A DNA stretch of 5,874 nucleotides from Gammaproteobacteria bacterium. Its GTDB lineage: Bacteria; Pseudomonadota; Gammaproteobacteria; Pseudomonadales; Pseudohongiellaceae. This document shows, in pieces, positions 1 through 5,874 of this stretch. The notes under the pieces were generated by a model that made no database searches, was not told where the DNA came from, and was given only the letters and a program-made list of their open reading frames with translations. The stretch spans positions 1-5,874 of the forward strand of contig PAWK01000021.1 of NCBI GenBank assembly GCA_002714195.1, in the 5' to 3' direction. A program made the position numbers and the translations under genes. How positions within the stretch are numbered: the first letter of the stretch is position 1; the number at the start of each line of letters is the position of its first letter.

Positions 1-2292
1 AGAGAGTCACTCGACTCGAACTCAGGCTTGAAGGCTGAAATACAGATAAGAGAGGAAACCGAAAAACATTTACGCCTACATGAATCACAACTTGAACTCG
101 CGTTAGAAGAGGTTCTTAAATCGCGCTCATGGAGAATTACCGGTCCGATTAGACGAATTGTGAGTCTCTTGAGAAAAGATCGAGGTATTTCAGAAAATTC
201 GAACTTAGCAAATAACAAGACAAACGAACATATAGAAAAAACAGAAGCTATTGCTTCACAAGAAGAAAAAACTGAATCAGCGGGAAAAAGGAGTGATGCT
301 GTATCTCAAGTAGAAAACACTAAATTTGAGCATGATGAAATGGCAAAGAAAGAACTTGAAGCGCTATTTAGATCTTCTAAAAGGCTAGTATTTCCAAAAG
401 AAGGAGATATAAATCTTTCAATAATAGTTGTTCTATACAATCAAGCTCACCTTGGATTACTATGCTTCAAATCTTTATTGGACCACGCTGATGTAAGATA
501 TGAATTAATCATTATCGATAACGCTTCTAAGGATAGAACTGAAGATCTTTTAGCGCGAGTTGAGAATGCAGAAATAATTAGAAATGATAAGAATCTAGGC
601 TTCTTAGAGGCTGTTAATCAGGGCAGCGCGATTGCTAAGGGCAAATATATGTTATTACTAAACAACGATGCCATTATCGAAGAGAGCTCGTTATCAAATG
701 CAATTCACACTATAGACAACGATACGGAAGTAGGGGCAGTCGGCGGAAGGATTCAATTAATTGACGGCACCTTACAAGAAGCGGGTAGCATTATTTGGAA
801 CGATGGTTCTTGCTTTGGTTATGGAAGAGGTGAAAACCCCGATGATCCGAAATTTATGTTCAGTAGACAGGTAGATTATTGTTCTGGAGCCTTTCTATTG
901 TTCAGGAAAGCAGACTTTATCCGACTTGGTGGTTTCGATATGGATTTTGCTCCCGCATATTATGAGGAATCTGATTTTTGCATACGACTTCAAAAGTTAG
1001 GATTAAAAATTGTATACAATCCTCGTGTGAAAATTAAGCACTATGAGTTCGCGAGTTCAGGAAATATAGCTGACGCCTTGTCCTTGCAGAAGAGGAATCG
1101 AGGCACCTTCTTGAAAAAGCATAGCGATTGGCTCGTGACAAAGTATGCCCCGACACAGAAAAACGCTCTATTCGCGAGATCCGCGAATAATTTTCCGAAT
1201 ATATTGCTTATAGATGATAGAGTGCCTCATCCAGCTTTAGGATCTGGATATCCGCGATGCAGTCACATTTTAAACGGCCTGGCGAGCTTTGATTACAATG
1301 TCACTCTATTCCCCCTTCAGTTTCCAATCGATGATTGGCGGTCTTGCTATGAGACTCTTAATGATTCAATAGAAATTATTTTGAATAAAGGCAAGGCCGG
1401 CCTCAAAGACTTTCTCAGAAGTAGAGCCGGATTTTTCCAACACATTGTTATTAGTCGGGTCCATAACATGGAGGTTTTTGAAAATATAATAGGAGGCGAT
1501 AAAAGCTTATTAGAAAATGTAAATATTATCTATGATGCCGAGGCATTGACTGCGTCTAGAGAGATACTTCGAAAATCTTTGCATGGCCAATATGTTAGCA
1601 AGAATCAACAAGTCGCGATGATAAGAGGCGAGATGGACAAATGCCGTATGGCAGACTCGGTGATTGCCGTCTCAAAACAAGAGGCAGAAACTTATAGGGA
1701 TCATGGCATAAAGAATGTTCATGTGCTGGGTCATAGGATCGTTCCTAATCCTGGCAGCAATAACTTTATAGACAGGGAAGGTCTATTATTTGTTGGAGCG
1801 TTGAGAGATGACGGTTCGCCGAATGTAGACTCTTTGTTGTGGTTCTGTATTAACGTACTTCCATTAATTCAAGAGGAGCTAAAAATTAAGATCTATGTCG
1901 TTGGCGACCTCGGCGCGTCATCACTATTTACAATTCAAAAAGAGAATATTTCCTTCCTTGGCAAGGTGAAAGATCTAAATGTAATTTACAACCAATGCAG
2001 AGTCTTTATTGCGCCAACCAGGTTTGCTGCAGGCATACCCCATAAAGTTCACGAGGCAGCAGCAAGCGGGATTCCCTGCGTCACGACAGGATTACTTGCT
2101 GAGCAACTCCAATGGACGCATGAAAAGGAACTCTTGATCGGAAATACATCTGAAAAATTCGCCGCGGAATGCATCCGTTTATATAGAGATCAAAGATTAT
2201 GGGAAGATATACGTAAACATGGACTTAATGCGGTCAAAGAGGATTGTTCCAAAGCGACTTTTCGAAACAATTTAAAATCTATCTTTAGCTAG
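1..2292 (+). CDS. Multidomain glycosyltransferase, GT2-GT4 fusion (5' end outside window)
   Basis: Predicted cytoplasmic or membrane-associated enzyme that transfers sugars during surface polysaccharide assembly. The frame is open from base 1, so the gene starts upstream; the TTG at 28 lacks a ribosome binding site and lies inside coiled-coil sequence. Numbering from the first codon (763 residues visible): 1-40 is a charged heptad-like coiled coil. The motif SRSWRITGP (41-49) is a linker commonly seen before GT domains in large polysaccharide glycosyltransferases. Residues about 62-125 are a Glu/Lys/Ser/Asn-rich linker. A GT2 domain follows: LSIIVVLYN from 139, IIDNAS near 171-176, NND (221-223) as the DxD-type nucleotide-sugar/metal site, GGFD (310-313) and EESD (322-325) as the likely catalytic-base region. 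From about 400 a GT4-like domain begins (LLIDDRVPHP, IIYDAEAL, FVGALRDDGSPN at 597-608) and ends in R674-x-A-x-G678-x3-K682-x2-E685. Donor and acceptor sugars cannot be told. Its stop overlaps that of the convergent neighbour. Confidence 0.88.
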   Translation, partial: RESLDSNSGLKAEIQIREETEKHLRLHESQLELALEEVLKSRSWRITGPIRRIVSLLRKDRGISENSNLANNKTNEHIEKTEAIASQEEKTESAGKRSDAVSQVENTKFEHDEMAKKELEALFRSSKRLVFPKEGDINLSIIVVLYNQAHLGLLCFKSLLDHADVRYELIIIDNASKDRTEDLLARVENAEIIRNDKNLGFLEAVNQGSAIAKGKYMLLLNNDAIIEESSLSNAIHTIDNDTEVGAVGGRIQLIDGTLQEAGSIIWNDGSCFGYGRGENPDDPKFMFSRQVDYCSGAFLLFRKADFIRLGGFDMDFAPAYYEESDFCIRLQKLGLKIVYNPRVKIKHYEFASSGNIADALSLQKRNRGTFLKKHSDWLVTKYAPTQKNALFARSANNFPNILLIDDRVPHPALGSGYPRCSHILNGLASFDYNVTLFPLQFPIDDWRSCYETLNDSIEIILNKGKAGLKDFLRSRAGFFQHIVISRVHNMEVFENIIGGDKSLLENVNIIYDAEALTASREILRKSLHGQYVSKNQQVAMIRGEMDKCRMADSVIAVSKQEAETYRDHGIKNVHVLGHRIVPNPGSNNFIDREGLLFVGALRDDGSPNVDSLLWFCINVLPLIQEELKIKIYVVGDLGASSLFTIQKENISFLGKVKDLNVIYNQCRVFIAPTRFAAGIPHKVHEAAASGIPCVTTGLLAEQLQWTHEKELLIGNTSEKFAAECIRLYRDQRLWEDIRKHGLNAVKEDCSKATFRNNLKSIFS

Positions 2293-3221
2293 AGTAGACG
2301 AGCTAGACGATAGAAGATTCGCTGGAAGACCCCATGGCAGGATTTCATCTGACTCGAAATTCTCAAACAAAGCTTCTGATTTGAGTTTAAAGATTTACCA
2401 AAGCGATTTTGAAACTCAATCGCTTGTTCTGCAACATCAACTAAATGTCTATTTCTCCTAAAACCAAAGAGACGTAAACTAATCGTATCAGATGATACCT
2501 GTATTGTTTTAAATTCCTTAGCGCCAATTGTATTGTTTGCATGTTGTCTATATTTGACGAGTGGCAGATCGATAAATACTATTTGCCCAAATGCTGCGGC
2601 AGTGAGGGCTAACCACCAGTCGTGCATTATCGCCTTACCAGGAATTGGCAACACCCGCCGCGCAAGGTCCTCATTAAAAAGAGCTGTGCATCCCGTTACG
2701 AGATTACTCAGAACGATATTAGTAAACTTATTTCGTTTTATTTCAAGGCCTTGATATTTTATAAATGACTCTGCGATAACCGACTTTTCCTCATCAACTA
2801 CAATAAGATCAGAATGAATCAAGATTGGTCTGCCAGGTGTTTTTCGCTCTGCAAATAGCATTTCCGTCATTTGTACTTCAAGTTTATTTTCTATCCAAAC
2901 ATCATCTTGATCGCATAGCATCATGTAAAGATGTGGCCATCCTAATGCTTCTTTTTCTTTCATTATGTATTGGATTAAAAGAAAAAAACTTTCACTGGGG
3001 CCAACGTTAGTCTGCCTGCCGGAAAACCTAAAGATTCTTCCCTGATTTTTGTCAACATAACGACTGACTATTTGTTTCGTAGAATCAGTAGAGCCATCAT
3101 CCCTAATTATGATAATAAAATTAGAATATGTTTGACTGAGTAGCGAATCCAGCTGCTCTGCAAGAAAATCAGCTCCATTGTAAGTGGAGAGAAGGATCGC
3201 GATTTTAGGTGCTTTATCCAT
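2289..3221 (-). CDS. GT2 family glycosyltransferase, probable rhamnosyltransferase
   Basis: Complete 310-residue protein predicted to add a sugar, probably L-rhamnose from dTDP-L-rhamnose, to a growing surface glycan on the cytoplasmic face of the inner membrane. Visible motifs are ILLSTYNG (9-16) at the nucleotide-binding strand, RDDGSTDST (40-48), CDQDDVW (103-109) carrying the DxD-type metal site, NLVTGCTALFN (173-183) in the acceptor region, HDWWLAL (200-206) and YRQHANNTIGA from 224. The DQDDVW, HDWW and YRQH-N-GA set is typical of GT2 rhamnosyltransferases such as the Pseudomonas WapR/MigA type; the exact linkage is an inference I cannot make. The ATG abuts the stop of the upstream gene (TAGATG) and has no clear Shine-Dalgarno, so translation is probably coupled. 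The length fits the family. The 3' end shares CTAG with the convergent glycosyltransferase. Confidence 0.9.
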   Translation of the reverse strand: MDKAPKIAILLSTYNGADFLAEQLDSLLSQTYSNFIIIIRDDGSTDSTKQIVSRYVDKNQGRIFRFSGRQTNVGPSESFFLLIQYIMKEKEALGWPHLYMMLCDQDDVWIENKLEVQMTEMLFAERKTPGRPILIHSDLIVVDEEKSVIAESFIKYQGLEIKRNKFTNIVLSNLVTGCTALFNEDLARRVLPIPGKAIMHDWWLALTAAAFGQIVFIDLPLVKYRQHANNTIGAKEFKTIQVSSDTISLRLFGFRRNRHLVDVAEQAIEFQNRFGKSLNSNQKLCLRISSQMKSCHGVFQRIFYRLARLL

Positions 3222-4130
3222 CTAAACTAGCAGCTTTGCATCTTTAATTCCCAAGAAAATGTTCTTGCAATACTCTTTTCTATCTGGAGAAGTAATTAAT
3301 AGCCAAATTGTCTTGATGATGAATCTAATAATGTCACGATACTTCCATCCAGTTGGAGAGTAGTTCATGCCATACAAGTGAACTCGATTTCTAGAGGAAA
3401 AGTAAGAGCGCTGAGGACTATGCTGGGCAATAATACCAGCCCGAACAAATGGATTTGAGCTTCTTTCACCTATCGCATGATACAAAATAGCATCGTCAGT
3501 ACCAACTAGCTCATATCCTTTAGACTTTGCTCTAAAACACCACTCTAAATCAACATTATCAATGAAATAACTTTCTTTCATGCCACCAATATATTTTAAG
3601 TTGCTTAAACAAAGCAAAGTTCCTGATGTGATCAAAAAATCAGCAAAATAGTGGGAGGTGCTTTCAGTAAATTTGACGTCTGAACGAAATATTAATCTGT
3701 TGAATAATTTAAAGCTTGTTTGGCGCATTGTTTGCGGATTTATGATTCTGGGTCCCACCGCAGCAACATCTGCTTCAGCTCTTCTTGTGACATCTCCATA
3801 AGCCCTTATCATCCTTTTTACAAACAAATCACATAAACTGCTATCTTGATCAAATAAAAATACGAACTCATAACTTTGCCTCAAAGACCAATTTATCCCA
3901 ACATTTAAAGCCTTTGCCAGACCTTCATTCTTTTCTAAGCGTATAATTTTCCTACACTGTTTATAAACATTAATCGATTCAGCAATACTAGAAATCCCGG
4001 CCGTTCCATTATCAACTATTATGAAATCGGTCTCTTTGCTAAGCTGACCCACAAGTTCCAATAAAGCTGTTATATCAGGATTATAGGTAACTATAATGGC
4101 GCAACTACTTGATTGAAGTGAAGTCCCCAT
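3222..4130 (-). CDS. RfbF-like GT2 rhamnosyltransferase
   Basis: Complete 302-residue GT2 enzyme of the dTDP-rhamnosyltransferase RfbF type, predicted to transfer L-rhamnose during O-antigen or related polysaccharide synthesis at the inner membrane. Seen in order: AIIVTYNPD (11-19), IIVDNG (37-42), NEGLAKALNVGI (68-79), FLFDQDS (91-97) with the DQD metal/nucleotide site, AVGPRI (124-129), ITSGTL (167-172), FIDNVDLEWCFR (189-200) with the likely catalytic acid/base Asp/Glu, and H218 in LYHAIG. This set is characteristic of the RfbF group. The C-terminal part (about 240-300) is basic and hydrophobic, suggesting peripheral membrane contact. The start has AAAAGG 11 bases upstream, a slightly long spacing. 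It lies 15 bp after the membrane-protein gene and immediately before the next GT2 gene, so the three probably form one operon. I left the symbol blank because rfbF is used for unrelated genes. Confidence 0.9.
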   Translation of the reverse strand: MGTSLQSSSCAIIVTYNPDITALLELVGQLSKETDFIIVDNGTAGISSIAESINVYKQCRKIIRLEKNEGLAKALNVGINWSLRQSYEFVFLFDQDSSLCDLFVKRMIRAYGDVTRRAEADVAAVGPRIINPQTMRQTSFKLFNRLIFRSDVKFTESTSHYFADFLITSGTLLCLSNLKYIGGMKESYFIDNVDLEWCFRAKSKGYELVGTDDAILYHAIGERSSNPFVRAGIIAQHSPQRSYFSSRNRVHLYGMNYSPTGWKYRDIIRFIIKTIWLLITSPDRKEYCKNIFLGIKDAKLLV

Positions 4131-4133
4131 TTT

Positions 4134-4150
4134 ATTAAAGGCCTTTTAAT
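4134..4150. repeat. AT-rich palindrome between membrane-protein and RfbF-like genes
   Basis: AAAGGCCTTT (4137-4146) is a perfect 10-bp palindrome, and with its flanks ATTAAAGGCCTTTTAAT is nearly symmetrical apart from one extra T. It spans the 15-bp gap and the stop codon of the membrane-protein gene, and it contains the AAAAGG that would serve as ribosome binding site for the RfbF-like gene. It could bind a dimeric protein or be a coincidence; an RNA hairpin here would be weak. Confidence 0.25.
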
Positions 4151-4664
4151 ACTCCAGGTTTTCTCCAGGCACATCGGTAGGAATTGAAATTGACTCAAGC
4201 TTTCCGCGCGCAGAAATTAAAAAGTAAATTATTGAAAAACACCCGATGGTCAATCCAGTAACAACCCCAGCGTCCAAAATGCCTCGCCAAGGCTGAGGAA
4301 GTAATCTCACCAAAATCACAAAAATAACTATCAAGCCGGTTAACCCAAGAGACAGAATCTGCCTTCTCTTAGTAGCGTGTATATAGCCCATACAGTACAC
4401 CGGAGCTAATAATATGTAGCTGAACTTTGGGTTGTCCCTTAAGTACAAAGCCCTTTTTACGACTCGAGGCGCAAACCCTAAATGAAACCCTTTAAAACCC
4501 TCTGCGTAAGCCATATATGTAATGCTGATTAGGAGAGAAGCCCAATGAACCAACCCCATAGTCGTATCTTGGAGAGCAAATGCCATTGGTGCAAGTCTAT
4601 AGATAGCAAATAACAGCAACAAAAGTACACCACCGACGCCCCAAATATAACCGAAAGCCTTCAT
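4146..4664 (-). CDS. Small polytopic inner-membrane protein of unknown function
   Basis: Complete 172-residue hydrophobic protein and the first gene of the leftward group. Predicted membrane segments from hydropathy by eye: about 6-30, 36-55, a weaker one at 81-95, 103-122 and 130-151, followed by a hydrophilic tail (153-172). Loops carry basic residues, as in APRVVKRALYLR (65-76) and HATKRRQ (96-102), which suggests those loops face the cytoplasm. Other distinctive stretches are YIWGVGG (6-12), YAEGFKGF (53-60), PVYCMGYIHATKRR (88-101) and LLPQPWRGILDAG (121-133). The sequence resembles uncharacterised proteins I recall from gammaproteobacteria, but I cannot name a domain family or function, and I see no transporter, flippase or polymerase motif. 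It is set 15 bp before the RfbF-like gene, so they are probably co-transcribed; a link to polysaccharide export or to the host chromosome rather than the glycan locus are both possible. ATG is preceded by GGTAGGG, a close, weak ribosome binding site. Confidence 0.8.
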   Translation of the reverse strand: MKAFGYIWGVGGVLLLLLFAIYRLAPMAFALQDTTMGLVHWASLLISITYMAYAEGFKGFHLGFAPRVVKRALYLRDNPKFSYILLAPVYCMGYIHATKRRQILSLGLTGLIVIFVILVRLLPQPWRGILDAGVVTGLTIGCFSIIYFLISARGKLESISIPTDVPGENLEY

Positions 4665-4696
4665 AGCCCTACCATATCAATTTATTAAGATCTCTA

Positions 4697-4725
4697 AGTA
4701 TAAAACAGAATCGTTATGATGCGAA
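4697..4725 (-). promoter_or_regulatory. Candidate sigma70 promoter for the leftward operon
   Basis: On the minus strand TTCGCA (4725-4720, four of six matches to TTGACA) is separated by 17 bp from TATACT (4702-4697, five of six matches to TATAAT). Transcription would start near 4690, leaving a leader of about 26 bases before the membrane-protein ATG. This is the best-spaced pair seen in the divergent region, but it was found by eye in AT-rich DNA, where chance matches are common. Confidence 0.35.
4715..4720 (+). promoter_or_regulatory. Possible -10 element for rightward gshB transcription
   Basis: TATGAT matches the sigma70 -10 consensus at five of six positions, but no recognisable -35 lies 16-18 bp upstream. 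It would give a gshB leader of roughly 125 bases containing the hairpin at 4736-4757 and the small ORF at 4786-4827. Other -10-like hexamers here (TATAAA at 4699, TAAAAT at 4757) also lack a -35. Confidence 0.15.
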
Positions 4726-4735
4726 AAACAAGCTA

Positions 4736-4757
4736 AGAATTCCAGAATTGGAGTTTT
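4736..4757 (+). promoter_or_regulatory. Hairpin in the gshB upstream region
   Basis: AGAATTCCA and TGGAGTTTT can pair into a 9-bp stem (seven Watson-Crick pairs and two G-U pairs) around a GAAT tetraloop. In RNA it would form between the possible -10 element and the gshB start. Its 3' side ends in TTTT, but only three of the nine pairs involve strong or mixed G-C content near the loop, so it is a poor intrinsic terminator. A role in mRNA stability or leader control is conceivable; chance is also plausible. Confidence 0.3.
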
Positions 4758-4785
4758 AAAATCGAAAATGATAAGGAAGTGGGAT

Positions 4786-4827
4786 ATGATTCTTCGTATA
4801 ACTATACTGAAAACGTCAGACCCATAG
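4786..4827 (+). CDS. Possible 13-codon leader ORF upstream of gshB
   Basis: ATG at 4786 is preceded by AAGGA (4773-4777) with a spacing of 8 bases, a better ribosome binding site than most in this window. The frame encodes MILRITILKTSDP and stops at 4825-4827, 26 bases before the gshB start. It has no run of Cys, Glu or Gly codons, so a simple glutathione-precursor attenuation is not evident. It may only be a chance ATG beside a purine-rich stretch, and nothing shows that it is translated. Confidence 0.2.
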   Translation: MILRITILKTSDP

Positions 4828-4842
4828 AGAATGACGGCATTG

Positions 4843-4847
4843 TAGGT
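4843..4847 (+). promoter_or_regulatory. gshB ribosome binding site
   Basis: TAGGT, with AGG at 4844-4846, lies 7 bases before the ATG at 4854. This site decides the start. The in-frame GTG at 4779, 25 codons upstream, has a purine stretch only one or two bases away, too close to serve it, and the extra residues have no counterpart in known glutathione synthetases. Confidence 0.6.
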
Positions 4848-4853
4848 AACTTA

Positions 4854-5807
4854 ATGGCAACACAAATCGGAATAATAATGGACCCAATTGAGTCTATTAA
4901 CTTTAAGAAAGATACGACTCTCGCTATTTTATTGGCAGCTCAACAAAGGAATTGCGAAATTTTTTATATGCTTCAATCGGATCTTTATTCTGATCAGGGA
5001 ACTCCCTGGGCTTCAATGCGGGCTTTGTCAGTATATGACGACGAAAACGAGTGGTATAAATTAGGAGAAAAACATGAAAGAGAATTATCTGAGCTTGATG
5101 TAATCTTTATGAGAAAGGATCCGCCTTTTGATCTTGACTACATCTACTCGACTTACTTGCTTGAAGCAGCTCATCAATTAGGGACACTAGTGGTAAATAA
5201 TCCTCAGAGTTTACGAGACTGTAATGAAAAATTTTACGCAACACAATTCCCCCAATGCTGCCCGCCAGTCCTTGTGGCGAGCGCTACCGAAAAACTCAAA
5301 GCCTTTCATCAAAAATATGAAGATGTAATATTTAAACCACTTGACGGGATGGGGGGTAGTTCAATCTTCAGGGTGAAGAGTGATGATACGAATTTAAGTG
5401 TCATATTAGAGACTCTTACAGAGGGTGGTAGACGGCAAACTATGGCTCAAAAGTACCTTCCCGAAATTGAGAATGGAGATAAACGAATATTGCTTATTGA
5501 CGGATCGCCAATAGATCATTGTTTGGCCAGAGTCCCAGCAATCGGAGAGAGCAGAGGCAACCTTGCAGCAGGTGGTAATGGGGAAGTTCAAGAATTAAGT
5601 GATCGAGACAGATGGATTTGTGGTCAAATAGGCCCGGCCCTCAGTCAAAAAGGTCTTATCTTTGTTGGCATCGATGTGATTGGCGACTATTTAACGGAAA
5701 TTAATGTCACGAGCCCTACCTGCGTGAAAGAAATAGACAAAGTTAGCAATTTAGATATCCCTGGAAAACTGATTGACTGCGTACTCGAGAAACTGTCCAA
5801 GCGTTAA
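4854..5807 (+). CDS. gshB: Glutathione synthetase (ATP-grasp)
   Basis: Cytosolic enzyme for the second step of glutathione biosynthesis: gamma-glutamylcysteine plus glycine plus ATP gives glutathione, ADP and phosphate. The product is 317 residues, against 316 for the E. coli enzyme, and matches it across its whole length. Numbered from this ATG: the N-terminal domain has IIMDPIESINFKKD (7-20), MRKDPPFD (86-93) and NPQSLRDCNEKF; the ATP-grasp domain has FKPLDGMGGSSIFRV from 160 (Lys161 and the glycine-rich loop bind ATP), MAQKYLP, GDKRILL, NLAAGG (236-241), FVGIDVIGD and EINVTSP from 282 (Glu282 and Asn284 are the usual Mg-ATP ligands). No key residue is missing. Upstream, in-frame extension to GTG 4779 is possible but unlikely. 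It is divergent from the polysaccharide operon. In Pseudomonas aeruginosa gshB sits beside pilG and a tonB gene; here its upstream neighbour is different. Confidence 0.97.
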   Translation: MATQIGIIMDPIESINFKKDTTLAILLAAQQRNCEIFYMLQSDLYSDQGTPWASMRALSVYDDENEWYKLGEKHERELSELDVIFMRKDPPFDLDYIYSTYLLEAAHQLGTLVVNNPQSLRDCNEKFYATQFPQCCPPVLVASATEKLKAFHQKYEDVIFKPLDGMGGSSIFRVKSDDTNLSVILETLTEGGRRQTMAQKYLPEIENGDKRILLIDGSPIDHCLARVPAIGESRGNLAAGGNGEVQELSDRDRWICGQIGPALSQKGLIFVGIDVIGDYLTEINVTSPTCVKEIDKVSNLDIPGKLIDCVLEKLSKR

Positions 5808-5817
5808 TTAAATTTTA

Positions 5818-5852
5818 TTTCGAGGGAATTAATCCAATCGAAAATCTTTTTT
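5818..5852 (+). terminator. Weak intrinsic terminator candidate after gshB
   Basis: TTTCGA (5818-5823) and TCGAAA (5838-5843) are perfect inverted repeats. The stem can be extended by GG/CC across a two-base AA bulge. It is followed by ATC and then six T residues (5847-5852), starting 10 bases after the gshB stop. The stem is short and poor in GC and the T-run is offset by a few bases, so termination efficiency would be low if real. Confidence 0.3.
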
Positions 5853-5874
5853 ATGAAGCTATCAAAACAGGAAA

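Noticed and set aside
28..30. TTG as start of the large glycosyltransferase
   Set aside because: The frame is open from base 1, no Shine-Dalgarno precedes the TTG, and the coiled coil continues through it; the real start is upstream of the window.
2295..2314. Short tandem repeat TAGACGA with period 9 at the end of the GT2 gene
   Set aside because: Only two copies, explained by the repeated Arg-Leu codons in the C-terminal YRLARLL of that protein.
2533..2754. 73-codon open frame on the + strand
   Set aside because: It lies wholly opposite the GT2 gene at 2289-3221, whose protein has all the family motifs; the translation resembles nothing and has no ribosome binding site.
2825..3010. 61-codon open frame on the + strand
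   Set aside because: Antisense shadow of the same GT2 gene; the hydrophobic translation is an expected by-product of the opposite coding strand.
4779..4853. 25-codon N-terminal extension of gshB from GTG 4779
   Set aside because: Known GshB proteins start at the position matching ATG 4854, which has its own ribosome binding site; the GTG has none at usable spacing.
5406..5591. 61-codon open frame on the - strand
   Set aside because: Antisense to the conserved ATP-grasp core of gshB, with no recognisable features.
5853..5874. ATG reading MKLSKQE at the right edge as the start of the next gene
   Set aside because: No Shine-Dalgarno precedes it, it follows directly on a T-run, and only seven codons are visible.

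Overview
The window looks like chromosomal DNA from an AT-rich gammaproteobacterium, at the edge of a cell-surface polysaccharide (O-antigen or capsule-like) locus. The best lineage marker is a complete glutathione synthetase gene (gshB) of the Escherichia/Pseudomonas type. The genus cannot be fixed from this sequence. No insertion sequence, tRNA, rRNA, CRISPR array or phage gene is visible.

Layout: (1) 1-2292, + strand: the 3' part of a large glycosyltransferase gene that enters from the left. It encodes a coiled-coil tail, an SRSWR-type linker, a GT2 (GT-A fold) domain and a C-terminal GT4-like (GT-B fold) domain. (2) 2289-4664, - strand: three closely packed genes. In transcription order they are a small polytopic membrane protein of unknown function, an RfbF-like rhamnosyltransferase and a second rhamnosyltransferase-type GT2 enzyme. 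Their last stop codon overlaps the stop of gene 1 in a shared CTAG. (3) 4665-4853: a 189-bp divergent intergenic region with a candidate leftward promoter, a 9-bp hairpin and a possible 13-codon leader ORF in front of gshB. (4) 4854-5807, + strand: gshB. (5) 5808-5874: a weak terminator-like hairpin and no gene that can be assigned.

How the genes work together: the three glycosyltransferase genes together encode four predicted catalytic domains. They would act in the cytoplasm, adding sugars (two probably L-rhamnose from dTDP-L-rhamnose) to a lipid-linked glycan. Sugar-nucleotide synthesis, flippase and polymerase genes are not in the window and would be expected to its left. gshB is a housekeeping gene (glutathione biosynthesis) and probably marks the conserved chromosome beside the variable polysaccharide locus.

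I do not see a convincing undescribed system. The points most worth a second look are the uncharacterised membrane protein at the head of the rhamnosyltransferase operon, the fused glycosyltransferase whose N terminus lies outside the window, and the structured leader of gshB.
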